A DNA stretch of 64,000 nucleotides, from positions 3,720,001 through 3,784,000 of the forward strand of contig JAAXNY010000006.1 of the NCBI GenBank assembly GCA_013420905.1. The letters run 5' to 3'. A model generated the notes under the pieces. That model saw nothing but the letters and a program-made list of their open reading frames with translations, was not told the DNA's origin and did no database searches. The stretch comes from Collybia mongolica (Eukaryota; Basidiomycota; Agaricomycetes; Agaricales; Clitocybaceae). Both the position numbers and the translations under genes were made by a program. Position 1 is the stretch's first letter. Each line of letters begins with the position of its first letter. Below are positions 50,562 to 62,189 of the stretch, one piece after another.

Positions 50562-51189
50562 TATGGAACAAGGGGCTGGGTAGTTCTAAGGGCGCCAAGG
50601 AAGTCTTGCACTTGACTTCCGTGTCCGATCTTGGTCGCCACGAGTGCTGACCAAGAGACACGCCTTTTCGCCTAGCGGTATGAAAGACCGGAAAGGAATG
50701 CTGGGCGTCGTCGAGAACAATGAGGATGGGCAGAGGACGATCGTTTAGAAAGGCTGGGCGATGGGAGATATCAGGAGGAGGGACGTCGCCCGTTTGGCTG
50801 AGTTAGGACGGTGCCAGGAGTCCACCAAGCTCCGACAATCTAATTCGTTGCCAATTCGTCTGCTAAAGATAGTTTCTCTCCCAGGCTAAATTCCTCACTG
50901 TTGTATTATTGTATTTTAATGTTAATGGGGTCCTTCTACTGCTATGAATATACTCTATCACTACCATTCTACCCTACAACCCACCGACTCCTTCGCCGCT
51001 CCTCTTCCCGCATTACTGCCCGTCCCCGAAGCTCCCCACTCTGTCCCCGCCAGTGTCCATCTTCGGTGCCACTTTCATACATAAGTTTGTATGTAGGAAG
51101 CCCAACTCGAACCCTCATGTGGTTGCCTCTCCTCAAGGCTGTGTTCTCGCCGGGTCGGAGCGTCCTATAAATATCAATTTATCCCATGG
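50562..51189. other. Intergenic, promoter of the PY-motif protein gene and SIN3 3' flank
   Basis: About 630 bp; no exon with protein features was recognised. The stretch 50935-51055 is C/T-rich on the plus strand. Confidence 0.5.
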
Positions 51190-54100
51190 TCAGTCACGGT
51201 CTGATGGATCGCTGAGGTTCCAGGCAAATGTCCTGATTTTGCGGACATGGCCCCTAATACACATACCTTCGCAGAAACACCGGGCACCCCCTTATTTGGG
51301 GCTTTGCTGCCCATTCTGTCGCATAGTTCATCACGTAGCTGTCCACATATCCTCGCCATCGAGCCATAGCAGTACCGTCGGTATCAATGCTGGGATCGTC
51401 GGACCCCACGAGATGAACACGTATAGATTTTAAATCCCGCACCTACACCAAGGCACATGATAAAGGGTCAGTATAACTGTAAAAAGAACCTAAACATAGA
51501 CGCACCCATTGAAGGCGATATAAATGGTCATCTTGTCCGACATGCCGTTCAGCCTCGCGACGATACCTGACGATATCCTGATTCGTGATAATATCGGAAT
51601 TTTGCGCGCTTTGCAGAAGTTTCCACAATTCCTGGCATCGATTATCCGACAGGATGGTTTGAACCTAAAATATGTCAATTTTTGGCCATGATTGGCTAAG
51701 AGCGCCGATATCTTTCGACATTGACACACCTGTTTCACAAGCGCAGTTATCAATTTGTCCAATGTGAACAGTTGATATGCCTATCAATATCCACACGTCA
51801 TTTTAGTCACGAAAAAAGAAGAGAAAAAACTATGTAGCCCACTTTATTACCGAAGAACCATCTCATGTGTTCTTCAAATGTGGCTTGATCCAAGTCACTG
51901 TCGAACAGTTTTTCGCAGGCATTCAAGAGATACATATAGACGACATTAGCGTCATTCGTAGCTCCACGGTCGCCCAGGACGTCCATCGTCTGTGCAAGTA
52001 CAGAGGAAGGCCCGTTAGGTTCATCGAGCCCGAGTTCAACGGCGATTGGGTTTGCGAGTAAAGTAGCATGTTTCTCAGACGCATGCTGCGAGCCAATCTC
52101 CTTGCACATGAGGAGACGAGAATAGAGCAACTACGTGATGATGGATTAATTTAGAATGGTGACATCAGATCCTGATAAAATGTACCTGGAGTAACCGTAG
52201 AAGGGTATAGAACGTGGTGTTCGCAAAGAAGGGTCGTTCTGTATCACTCCCAGAAGCTACATTTTCTGCGAAGGCATCGGCCCCGACCTCGATGATCCAT
52301 ATATCTTCAGGGTTGTCAGGGTTATCTTCATTGCGTGTTGTAGTAGGCGAGGCATTGTTCAATGGAGATGGAGATCCATCGCGGGAGGGGGCTGCGGACT
52401 GTGAGCCTTGGGCAGTGCGCAAGAGTTTTCGGCGCAAGTCATGGGCTGCGACACCACTAGAGTGGACGGAGTGGCTACTTCCGACTGATCGGCGGCCACT
52501 ACGGGAACCCTCGACATACCCGTTTAGCTCCTGTCGTGGGTCATCGTCTTGGGCGCCTTCCAATGGTCCACATGCCGCGTTGAATTCCGCGACAGGGTAC
52601 ATGCAAAGTAGGGGAATAAACGCTCGCAGAAATCTCTCAACGCTTCGCCGTTCCTGTGAGCTATATTGAACCTGAGAGCGATCAAGGAAAGAATAGACCA
52701 TCTTGAGAGAGTCCAGTAGAACAGATGTGTCGTGGAAAGCATACTCCAACTGGTGCCCAACCGAACTTCCGGCAGGCAGTGAGGTAGGATCTTGTTCTCG
52801 TGACTCTAGATGTTGGCTTTTTATGGACTCAATGTCGGCCACAAAGTGCTTTGCAGTGATATTCTTCTTGTCGTTCGCTTTGAAGGTGATGCCCTGATGA
52901 TCCAGAGACTTGTAAAAGTTCTTCGAGTCAACCTCCCTCCACGTCCGGCTCCATTCTCTTTGGGCGCGCCTCCATTCGTCGTCTTTTTGTTTGAGGCGTG
53001 CGAGAACCACGGGTACGGCAACACTTGGACAGTCTTGCAAGGCCTGGAGAACCTCGGGTCCACTTTCCCTCCCATAAACCTTTTTAATAATACGATGATA
53101 TATCGATTTGCTTGATCCTCCAAGGTCAGGCTTCAATTTGAATAACGACCTTTCTTCGTTCGTCATGTCATCAATACGGGCATTGAGCGGTTCCAGTAGG
53201 GCAATTGTTCTGCCTAGACCTTCTAAATGAACGTGATACTCATAACGCTCCTCTTCGCTTTTATGGAGGGCTTCTTCGAAGGAGTTCTTCTTGTGCGCAA
53301 CGAAGCCCGCTTCCTCAGATGCCCAGGTGGGATGTGAAACCCATTCATCGTTAAGCACTGACCGACAAAGCTGATCGCGACCAGAGCAAGCCAATCTCAC
53401 CTCCTGTAACGATAATGAAGCGCTTCGTTAACCGACAATATACCGAAGTACTCACACTATCTGGAAGCCTTCGGTAACTGGGACCCTCTCCGTCATCTGC
53501 GGGCAGTGCAGCCAAAGCTTCAGGGGGACCTGTCCGAATACTACCTGGGGGACCATTTTCGACGTTATCTTGTCTCTCATCCCACCCAATCAACTCCTTG
53601 AACTCCGCAAGGAGATCCCCATCGCCTAAAAACACATGTGTGCGCTCAATGAGAGTTTTGATATCGATAATCTCCTTCGAAAACAAGCTCAACAACTTTA
53701 GGAAGTCTTCATACATCTCCCTACTTTCCAGAGACTTCTTAGCCCTGTCGAAAAACAAGAGCTTATCGGCGGACGTGTTCCCCAGATAACTGATACTGTG
53801 AGAGGAGCCCTGAGGGTGAATATGTGAGTGTTGCATAGACGAGGGCTGTTGGGTCGGAATGGTGGAGTGAGCGTGTAAGGGTGTAGGCTGAGGCGAATGG
53901 GGTTGCACAAGTGGTGAATAAGACGGAGATCCTGAATCCGGCTTATGGTGGTGCTTTGGCTTTTTCTAGAACGAAGGGTCGTTAATCCCAGTGACGAAGT
54001 TAAGATCCATAAATGACTCACTCTGCTGGGTGCAATTTTTGCAGGAGGGACCGGTGTTGGGTCTTTCTCTGCAACACGTTTTTTGCGCCTTGAGGGTGGA

Positions 54101-55434
54101 GGAGCTTTCTTCGAGGGCATCGACTTTTCAGCTGGGCTTGAATTTGGTGGCTCTTGTTGAGTCCATTGTTGGGCAGATCCCGTGCCTCCAGGTGGTTGAG
54201 GAAGAATAACCACGCCACTTTGTCCGGATCCCGCCCCTACTGCCTCGGGAAGAAAATCTTTGAATTCAGCAAGTAAGTCGGGAGCATCCTTGAACAGAAG
54301 TTGGACTTGAACATAAACTTGAGACTGTGAAAGGTGAGATAGTCAAACAGACGCGAATGCAGAACCACGTACATCTTGAAGATGCCTCTGCTCCTTCTGG
54401 TATGTTTGAAGGATATCCAAAAATTGCTTGTAAGTATTAGCGTCGTCGGAATATCGCGCTTTGATTTTGTTAAGGTAGTGGATGGCGTGATTGAACTCTC
54501 CAGGAGGCTGCCGTTCCACAGGATTTCGGTTGTTGCCGTTAAGGTTGCCCAGGACCGATGCAGCAGCAGTGGTTTGAGGATTTTGGAAACCTACAGAGAG
54601 AGTTGGGTCAAATGGAGGTCCCTGTTGTAGGTGCAGTGGGTGTGGAGTGTGAGAACGTGATAATGGACCGCTGGCAAGACCTGGAAGAACGGGTAACGCG
54701 CCCGGAAACGTAGGTGTATTGAGGTGACTAGAGCTCTCTGCAAGATGTGGGGGCCGGGAACTGTTGTTCGTGCTCTGCGTCGTCGTTCCGGATGGCGTTG
54801 TTACAGTGATAGTGTTCGGGTCGCTGGGGTCCGCAGAAATATCGATACGATATCCGAGAGGAAGGAAAGTATTGAACCCTTGTATGAGATAAGGATTGCC
54901 ATGAAAAAGCCTGGAGACTCTCTGAATAACCCCTGGGGTGTCGATGCTGAGGATGCGCAGTGCTGTTAGATACAACAATACAGCAACCAGGACTACTCAC
55001 GCTTGGCTCTTGAAGTCCTTCATAATATCCAAGAAACGGTTGTACACTTCGGGCTTGTCCTGGAACTGAACCTTCACAGCGTCGAGATAACTCAATGCAT
55101 CCGTCACGTTGAGCGCGCGACCCACTTCGGGCGACTTTTGATCATGGCTATCACCAGGACGAGGTGTTGACGGTTTCGATTTCATGCTCGGGGTCAGGGG
55201 TCGAGACAGTACGACTGAATCAACGCTGGTGGGATATGGAGGGGGCTTGGGTTTTGAAGGAGTCTCTGAAATGATGGATGAGGATGATGGGTATGTGTGA
55301 GGTGTCGAGAGGGCGAGTAATGATCGTGTCTCCGCAACTGATCTGGCGTCAAGTTCTGAGGGGTCGCCAAGCTCAGACTGCCCTGGTTGTGGGAGTCCCT
55401 GCGCAGGGGTTATTATTGGGGCATCAACATCCAT
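51190..55434 (-). CDS. SIN3: SIN3 transcriptional corepressor (PAH-domain scaffold of the Rpd3 histone deacetylase complex)
   Basis: This nuclear scaffold brings the Rpd3/HDAC to promoters. Ten exons, minus strand (55434-55001, 54946-54373, 54324-54022, 53965-53456, 53403-52186, 52130-51843, 51780-51730, 51664-51506, 51442-51267, 51211-51190), give about 1244 residues. PAH1 is [20 protein letters not shown] to [16 protein letters not shown]2 is [20 protein letters not shown], and PAH3 is [15 protein letters not shown]. The HDAC-interaction and Sin3 C-terminal regions follow: [39 protein letters not shown], and the C-terminal [18 protein letters not shown]. The ATG at 55434 (MDVDAP) was chosen because no upstream exon is evident. 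The last 22-nt exon and stop are uncertain. PAH3 is encoded on the same exon as a His/Pro-rich spacer. Confidence 0.93.
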
Positions 55435-55668
55435 TGGACCCTTGCAGTTTAGTGCTGTCACGAACAAGATGAATACAATTTAACGGAAATCTCATTGCGT
55501 GGGAACGCCGTTTCGGCCTTAATCTTATCTGATGATTGCTTAGATGCAAACTATATACCTACATTAGTACATATATGTACATGGCCAAGCACGACCTCGA
55601 AATTGTGCAAGATTTCACCTAGTAGCAGAACCTTAAGGACATAAGCAACAAAATCTTTGCCTATAACT

Positions 55669-56709
55669 TCATCGTAAATACTGGGGAATAGTGGGCACCG
55701 GTAGAGTTGAAGGGAATGGTGATCGGCGTGACTGCGGCAGAGTGCGTGCTCGCGTAGATCGGTCGCGCTTTGAAATATCCTGTGTAGGGACTGGGAAGAA
55801 GTATGGGGCTTCATAAGGCTGTGTTCGCAACGGTCGTGACTGTTTTTTAACCACGATGTGGCCATAGGCAGAAACTGGAAAAGCCAATGTCAATATTGAG
55901 GGTTAAGTGATACAAAAGCAGGGTCCTGACTTTTACCGGGCAGTGAACCCGGACAATTTGGAACGCTAGACACTTTACGCAAGCTTTGAGTTTTCTTCTT
56001 TACCACAGACGACACCTTTTCTTCACGCGATGGAGGGAAATGGGGTGCACTGGTGGTCAAATGGGGTGACGAAACACAACGATATACTTTCAGCTGTTTA
56101 TCTCCCCAAGGTGGCCTCAAATTCAAGAGGCGGAAGGCAGGCCGATTGTCTTCAGACATATTAGACATACTAAGATATGCCTCTGAAGTTGATATTCTTG
56201 GTGGTCGGCTCGTTTGAGATCCAGAAGCACGGTTGTGTACTGATTGTGAACCAATAGGAGGAAGTGTGATGATAGTTGGCTTGAGACTAGGCGTGATATT
56301 TCCATCGTGTTCTACCCGCTGGTGCTGGAGTAGAGAAGGGGAGCCACTCCGGGAGGCTGGGGTATCTTCGAAATTTGGATATGAATTATTATTGAGTTTT
56401 CCAGTCTTCAACACCGACGGAGAGGACGAAGGTGCGAATAATGATCCGGGAAGCTTGCTGAATGAATCCGCCGACCCTCCTTGCCGCTTTCTCGAAGGCA
56501 CAAAGACACGAGGTGTGTCTTTGAACCATGGGGCCGGAACTGCCAATAAAACGGCGAACAGGGTCGCAACGACACTCTACAGGACATGCACATAAACTTC
56601 CCTCGAATGGGTAAATAAAGAAACACATAGTGCTCACCACGAAAAACCCAACCAACGCATAAAGAAGACTAAAAACGCCAACAGCTACTTGGGGTTTTCG
56701 CGAATCCAT
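55669..56709 (-). CDS. Unknown protein with an N-terminal membrane segment and a C-terminal PYEAPYF motif
   Basis: I do not recognise this gene. Three exons, minus strand (56709-56638, 56576-55937, 55874-55669), give 305 residues with consistent phases. The start MDSRKPQVAVGVFSLLYAL runs into a hydrophobic region (VGFFVSVVATLFAVLLAVPAP) that could span the membrane once or twice. A basic, Ser/Pro-rich body follows (VFVPSRKRQGGSADSF, SLRKVSSVPNC). The last exon contains RTQPYEAPYFFPVPTQD and then several SR/RSP elements. The same PYEAPYF motif and overall plan occur in the protein encoded at 26085-27517. It lies 235 bp upstream of the SIN3 start on the same strand. Confidence 0.65.
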
Positions 56710-58159
56710 GAAGGCTATCAAAGCCGCAGGCCAAAATTCAGAAGAAGCCGTGTTAAGTCGAGGGAAGGGAGAGTATTTATTAGTGTGGAGAGTAGAGGCG
56801 CATGGGGTTATCATCAATACATTTGATGATCAATGCCCCAGTGCTGGACGTATGCGTTCGGAAGGTTGTTCCCTGTGGCTCGTGTCGCAACCCACTAGAT
56901 TTGAGGGTTCCAGATACAGACACAATGCTCGGCAAGAGTGACTATGCGGGACATGTATAGTACTCCTTCCCGTTGATATTAGCGAGTTTTTAACATGAGG
57001 AAACCATGGCTGACCCGGTTTTTTTACATAAAGACAACAATGTGGATCTAGATGGGATGGTTGCGTGATCGTAGTGATTCAGTCATTTAGTGATAAAACA
57101 TCGGCGAGAATTACAGTTGATATCATGACCATTCACAAGATATTAGAACATCAAGGCTACATCATGATCAAGTCATTTGCTAATTCTGACATCGACGACA
57201 GTACCTTCCCATGATTACATATATAGACTTTGTCAAAAACAGAAAAAGTGATTACTTGTTATTTTTATGCAATGTTTGGATGGCACCACCACAGCCGACG
57301 TTTTGGATTTAAAAGCGTGGTTTCCGATTGATACCAGGGTTCAAATCCAAAGTTTTCTAGTATGCATTTTGCTCGAGGCGAAATTTGAAGGAGCTGACTT
57401 GCTGCGGAACGGAGTGAGCCAAGGCTTATGGGTGATGACGGGAGAGTGCAGTTGCTGCGGCACTGCTTTGCAGCAGATGTTTTTATGGAATCGCATTTTC
57501 AAAAGTTTGGGCGTTGTTTGGTCGTAGCCAGGTAGGTCCCCGGACTGATCAGATTGTGATATTGATAAGGGGGACTTGACCTCAATATCGACATTACCAT
57601 GTTTCATATTAGCTATATGGGTCACCTGTAGGAAGAGGAGGCAGAAGAGGAGTATCACTCGCACGGTCCCACTGAGGAACAGGCTGTACATTGTTGTAGG
57701 TATACCAAAAGTGCAAGAGGAAACAAATGTTTTATACAGAAGATTCTTTTTGATACCGGATACTTCGCATGTCTGTTTGATGCTAAGACCTTGTTCATGA
57801 TGCAAGGTCGGGACTAGGATGCGAGTTTTTACGAGTAGATCGCGAGACACTGTATGGTGAGGCATATATTAGACTCTTTCGGGGTCCCGCTTTGCCACAG
57901 CCAAAAACCAACTTGCAGAATTTTTGCAATTCCGGACACGGCTGTAAGAGGCAGTGCTACTAATTTGGCAATATGTAATGCCAAAGATTGGTGATTCGCT
58001 CTCATCACCACTAAATTCCACCTTCACAACGGCTCGACTGAACGTTGTCAACCACCAAGCGTATCAGCGCGCAACTTTTCCCTCTTTTCGTTTGGATATT
58101 GGAGTGTATTGGCTCGAGGCCTGCAAACGAATCTTCAGATTCCCCTCACAAACGCCGCA
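56710..58159. other. Intergenic region holding a transposase-like fragment
   Basis: About 1.45 kb without an intact gene. It is relatively AT-rich around 56960-57250. See the separate entry for the minus-strand helix-turn-helix-like frame 57341-57865. The last few hundred bases should contain the promoter of the RIM9-like gene. Confidence 0.45.
57341..57865 (-). pseudogene. Possible degraded transposase N terminus (helix-turn-helix)
   Basis: The minus-strand frame from ATG 57865 begins MPHHTVSRDLLVKTRILV, then LHHEQGLSIKQTCEVSGIKK and NLLYKTF. This layout (SxDLK..I..LH..G.S...IC...G..K..VY) resembles the helix-turn-helix at the start of Tc1/IS630-like transposases known in basidiomycetes. 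After about residue 50 the frame becomes hydrophobic and loses any transposase character, and no DDE domain was found. A decayed mobile-element fragment is the most likely explanation, but the assignment rests on remembered resemblance only. Confidence 0.3.
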
Positions 58160-59959
58160 ATGGGTTTCATTCGCCCCGCAACACCTGGCTTCATCGTGAC
58201 ATTGATTGCCACCGCGCTTCTGGCCGTAGTTTCTTTCTGCGTGCCATACTTCAAATCTGTATATTTCTTGAAAGCCAACATATCGGTCAGTGGGGTCAAT
58301 GGATCTATCACATTTGGAACCCTAGGGTACTGTCTTGAATTGGCAAATGGAACAACCTGTTCGAGCCCCACCGTCGGATACCAATTAGGTGAGGAATTCA
58401 ATGGATTTTACGCAGATGATAAAAAGCCTAAAGGACTACAGACATCAACAATTTAGTCGGTAATAAACTTCCTGTCGAAATACCTCAAGTTGTTGTTAAA
58501 TGGCTCACATATGCTCTTGTCCTCCACATCGTGGCTCTTGGCCTTTCCGCAGGATCAGCAGTTTTTGGACTACTTGCGCATGTCCGCGAGATGTCAATGA
58601 CGTGTTGCAGTACCTTTATATCCGGTTTCGCTGCTGCGGTCGCGTTATTGGCATTCATTTTCGACATCGCAATATTTTTCGTCGCAAAGGCCCGTATAAG
58701 CGCTATCGGAAAGGCCGAGATTGGGAATGCAATCTGGTTGACGTTGGCCGCCTGGGTGTTACTTTTCTTCAGCGGGTGTTTCTACACCGTTGGCAGATGT
58801 TGTATCACCAAACGGAGGCCCAGAGGTGATTGGGACAACAGAAAGGGTTCAGAGCCAACCCATACTGGCGGAAATCATGCGGATCAGATGCGTCTGGATG
58901 CAGTCAAAGCAGAAGCAGATAGAAAGGCGAAGCAGAACGATGTGGAAGTTGGTTTACCTGCATTCAGCGAAACACAACCACTTGCAGCCTATGTTGAGGG
59001 TAACAACGTATACCTGGATAACTCTTACAAAGATGAGAACAACATATCTTATGGAGGCAGGCCTGCGATGGGAGGGGGGTATTCTGGTGGGGGTTATGTG
59101 CAGGCACCCGTTGGTTCCAGAGCTGTCGATGAGTATTATTCCCCAACCCGAGCTGATTCTTCCTATCCTCCTGCTCTTCACCAAAGCAGTAATGCTGTGT
59201 ATTCCAACGCCCCCAAAACGACTTCTCAGCTCTCCCAGAGACAAGGCAGCGGTCACGCTCAGTCACAATATGCACCCTCACAATATGCCCCTTCCACCTA
59301 TGCCCATAACGTCGCCAATCATACATCACCCCCTCTACCAAATCAATATCTGTCTGCTGTGCCGCAACAGTATGGCCCTGACCGATATGGTAGCCCTCCG
59401 AATGAGTACGGCCATCGTGCAGGTGGATCGTCATGTAAGCGGCTACAATGGGCTTTTTAAGGATGACTACTGATTTCTCTTAACCTTAGATCACACGGCA
59501 GCTTCTCATGGTCAACAGCCAACGGGTTACTCCCAGTATGACCCTTACGACTCACAGCAGCCACATGCCAACCAAGCGTACAACAGCAGCTATAATATTA
59601 GCCAGATGAGTCCACCAATGCCCGATGCGGCGTACGCATCTGGTTCTACATATTATTCTCCCCAGACGAATCAACCTGGCCCGGAGCGCAGCTATTCTTT
59701 GGGCGGTCCTGGCTACAGCAATGATGGATACGGGACGAACACCATCCCTCCACTCCCCGAACATGAGACGTCGTACTTTCCATCGCAGGTGCTCGCCCCT
59801 ATAAACACAAGCACCGGATATGACCCCCCATCCCATATGAGTCCTGTCAAAGGGCCAAGGGCGCAGCCTCAGTTATCAGTCCGAAACGACGAAGATGAGT
59901 CACCACCTGGTTATGAAGCCGGAACCTCCAGTGTACATGGCGCATGGGGTAAACGTTGA
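58160..59959 (+). CDS. RIM9: RIM9/PalI-family plasma-membrane pH-response protein
   Basis: RIM9/PalI works with Rim21/PalH in sensing ambient alkaline pH at the plasma membrane. Three exons (58160-58388, 58442-59434, 59490-59959) give 563 residues. The N-terminal SUR7/PalI domain has four hydrophobic segments: GFIVTLIATALLAVVSF, ALVLHIVALGLSAGSAVFG, FAAAVALLAFIFDIAIFF and AIWLTLAAWVLLFFSGCFY. The first loop carries a GxxxxC pair (TFGTLGYCLE, NGTTCSSP). The cytoplasmic tail of about 350 residues is rich in Tyr, Gln, Ser, Pro and Gly (repeated SQYAPS, SYNIS, GYGTN) and holds a PPGY motif (DESPPGYEAG) near the C terminus, a potential WW-domain site. Confidence 0.88.
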
Positions 59960-60115
59960 ACGGTAGAAAGAACGTCACATTCGGACATTTTATTTATAAT
60001 ACGACAGACATTTTTTGTACACAATGGCTGCAAGGAATTGTGCCTTGGATATCTACGCGCCTCACATATTACTTTATATCCACATTGTTGATTATATCAC
60101 AAACAAGCATGTTTA

Positions 60116-61894
60116 TCACAGTTCGTCCTTGAACGAGACGGCTAAGCTGGGGGCTTTCTGTGCAAGGAACAATGACAAGAAGTCGTGAACCAAGTCAGCG
60201 GCAGCAATGCCCGTAATATCGGCTTGGAACACCAATTAGTCTAATCATACAGGGAGTTCCGACTCTAGACACTCACCGGTGTCGTAGGCAGGGGCAACTT
60301 CAACGATGTCGGCTCCACTGATGATGTTTCAGTGTTCGCTTTGACAATGAGGTGGAATATCAAATCTATACACAAAATTCAGGCCGGAAAGCCCCCGAAT
60401 AATCCTTTTCAGTTCGCGAGTTGTCCATCCTCCGGCTTCGGGCGTCCCGGCTGAAAAGAGGATACTGATTTGAAAATAGACCAAGGACAAAAGTCTACTC
60501 CTTACTTGCAGGTGCCAATCCAGGATCTGATTTTCTTTTCAATAGTTGCACTTCCGATTATTCAAAACATAAATACCTATAACGTCAATATCCAAGCTAA
60601 CAATGATGTTAGAACAAACGAATCTACACGCTATGAAGCGCAAACCATACCTCAAATACACGGGAGTATTACCAACGCGCTTTCTGATTCGACGAACGAT
60701 CTCTGGAATCCCTAGGTCATCAATATCATCTGTACTGACCAATTGGAACCCAACAGCCCGATCATTTTCCAGGTCCGAGAGACCCTGGAAGTCATTGAGG
60801 ATACATTCTCAGTGCATTTGGATCACGATTACCTCAAGCTTACAACGAATGCCTGCATGAATGCTGTTATTTGATATCAAGCCCTCCTCTTGGGCAAGAT
60901 AAAAGAATGTTCCATGGGTAACGCGGGATTGATCTGTGTCTTGCCCCGGATAACGCCCTGCTGGTGCCCAGGTGTCCTATAAACTCCCATTTAGTGAACC
61001 AAGATCACGGAAGCGTACGTATATACAGAATCACCAGGTGCGCGTCAAAGTGAATGACTGATATGGGACCATAAACTTTGTTGAGAGAGCGAAGGATCGG
61101 GAGCACCTAGAATATCTACAATGAAATAACATGTCCTCTCAGTCACTTCAAAACTCACTATGGTGTGATCTCCCCCAAGGCTACGCAGACAATCACGAGT
61201 CAGGGATGAATCGTTTCAAACTGCTATGTACTACTGACCTCACGACGCGAGGATGTTCCAACCCATCCTTCGCCATAGACCGAGTGAAACGTTTCCCTGT
61301 CGTGCCGTTTGGGGTCGAGCGTTCCAGTAGAGTTGAGTACGCGATCTCTATTTGATCAACGGCCAAGGCGTTGTCGAAGGGACTGATGGGCACCTGTTGA
61401 CGCGTATTCAGTACCGCGTTGCAGGCATCGAAGACAGAATGAACATGCATCTCCACAGTCTAAAATCCTCGCCCCTTGATCGTATGGGCTGCTTCCCCAA
61501 GCCAAGGTGTATCCACCTGATTCACGCTGCCTCCGACTGCCGGACCGAATGGCATATGGCCCAAATCGTGCTCTCCAAGAAACTTAGTATTCATAATCAT
61601 CTGATCCAGAGAAAACGAATAAATTCACCCAGGTCGGTAAGTTACTCCTGTATCGAAAGGCATTCCAAGAAGGGCAATGTCAAAGTTGGCCCCTTCATCC
61701 TCCAAGCAGCGCGAGTACGGAAGATGAGAAAATGAAAGGGGGCCCGAGAAGGGCTGGTCGTATTGTGGTCCGTATTTCGCCCTCCAAGATGGGTTTTTAG
61801 CCCCCGGAAGCGGTGATTCGCCTAGAGGAGCTTGAGTACATGATGTTGCGACTACTCGACACAGCATGAGGGCAGATATTGCAAGAATTTTCAT
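60116..61894 (-). CDS. Secreted agmatinase-like ureohydrolase (arginase family)
   Basis: The family hydrolyses agmatine to putrescine and urea with a binuclear Mn centre. Twelve exons, minus strand: 61894-61629, 61572-61449, 61393-61239, 61180-61159, 61106-61035, 60976-60833, 60784-60651, 60596-60577, 60526-60506, 60450-60372, 60317-60277, 60222-60116 (394 residues). A signal peptide MKILAISALMLCRVVATSC points to secretion. Metal motifs are LGGDHTI, FDAHLDTWAP and SLDIDVIDPG; other marks are GMPFDTGVTYRPGARFGP, HAGIRCKLEG, ATGTPEAGGWTTRE and VEVAPAYDTADIT. The substrate could be another guanidino compound. The donor at 61448 is inferred as GC. Exons of 20, 21 and 22 nt are present; the exon 2 acceptor at 61573 lacks a pyrimidine tract and is weak. 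Confidence 0.88.
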
Positions 61895-62189
61895 ATGAAG
61901 TTGTAGATTTGTGAGTATCAGTATAAGGTAGGTGGGATAACGCTGCGCTTCCAGGAGAACTTAGGAGGCCCTCGGACCATAACAAAGAAGACATGTGGGA
62001 GTTCCAGGAATCGTAGACAAATTAGGTTTTATGACCTGAATCACACTCAGAAATTGCAGATGATTATAATTTTTCCACAATTGGCGGGTGGGCCGCTTCG
62101 AAAAACTTGAATGGAGCATGTTAGGAGAAACGACTTACTCATGCAAAAGCTTGGAAGATAATATCATCTACGGACGTGTCATCCTCCCT

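Noticed and set aside
57338..57348. B-box-like sequence GGTTCAAATCC suggesting a tRNA gene
   Set aside because: The flanking bases do not form a T-stem (G opposite A at the third pair), and no acceptor stem or anticodon arm could be folded around it.
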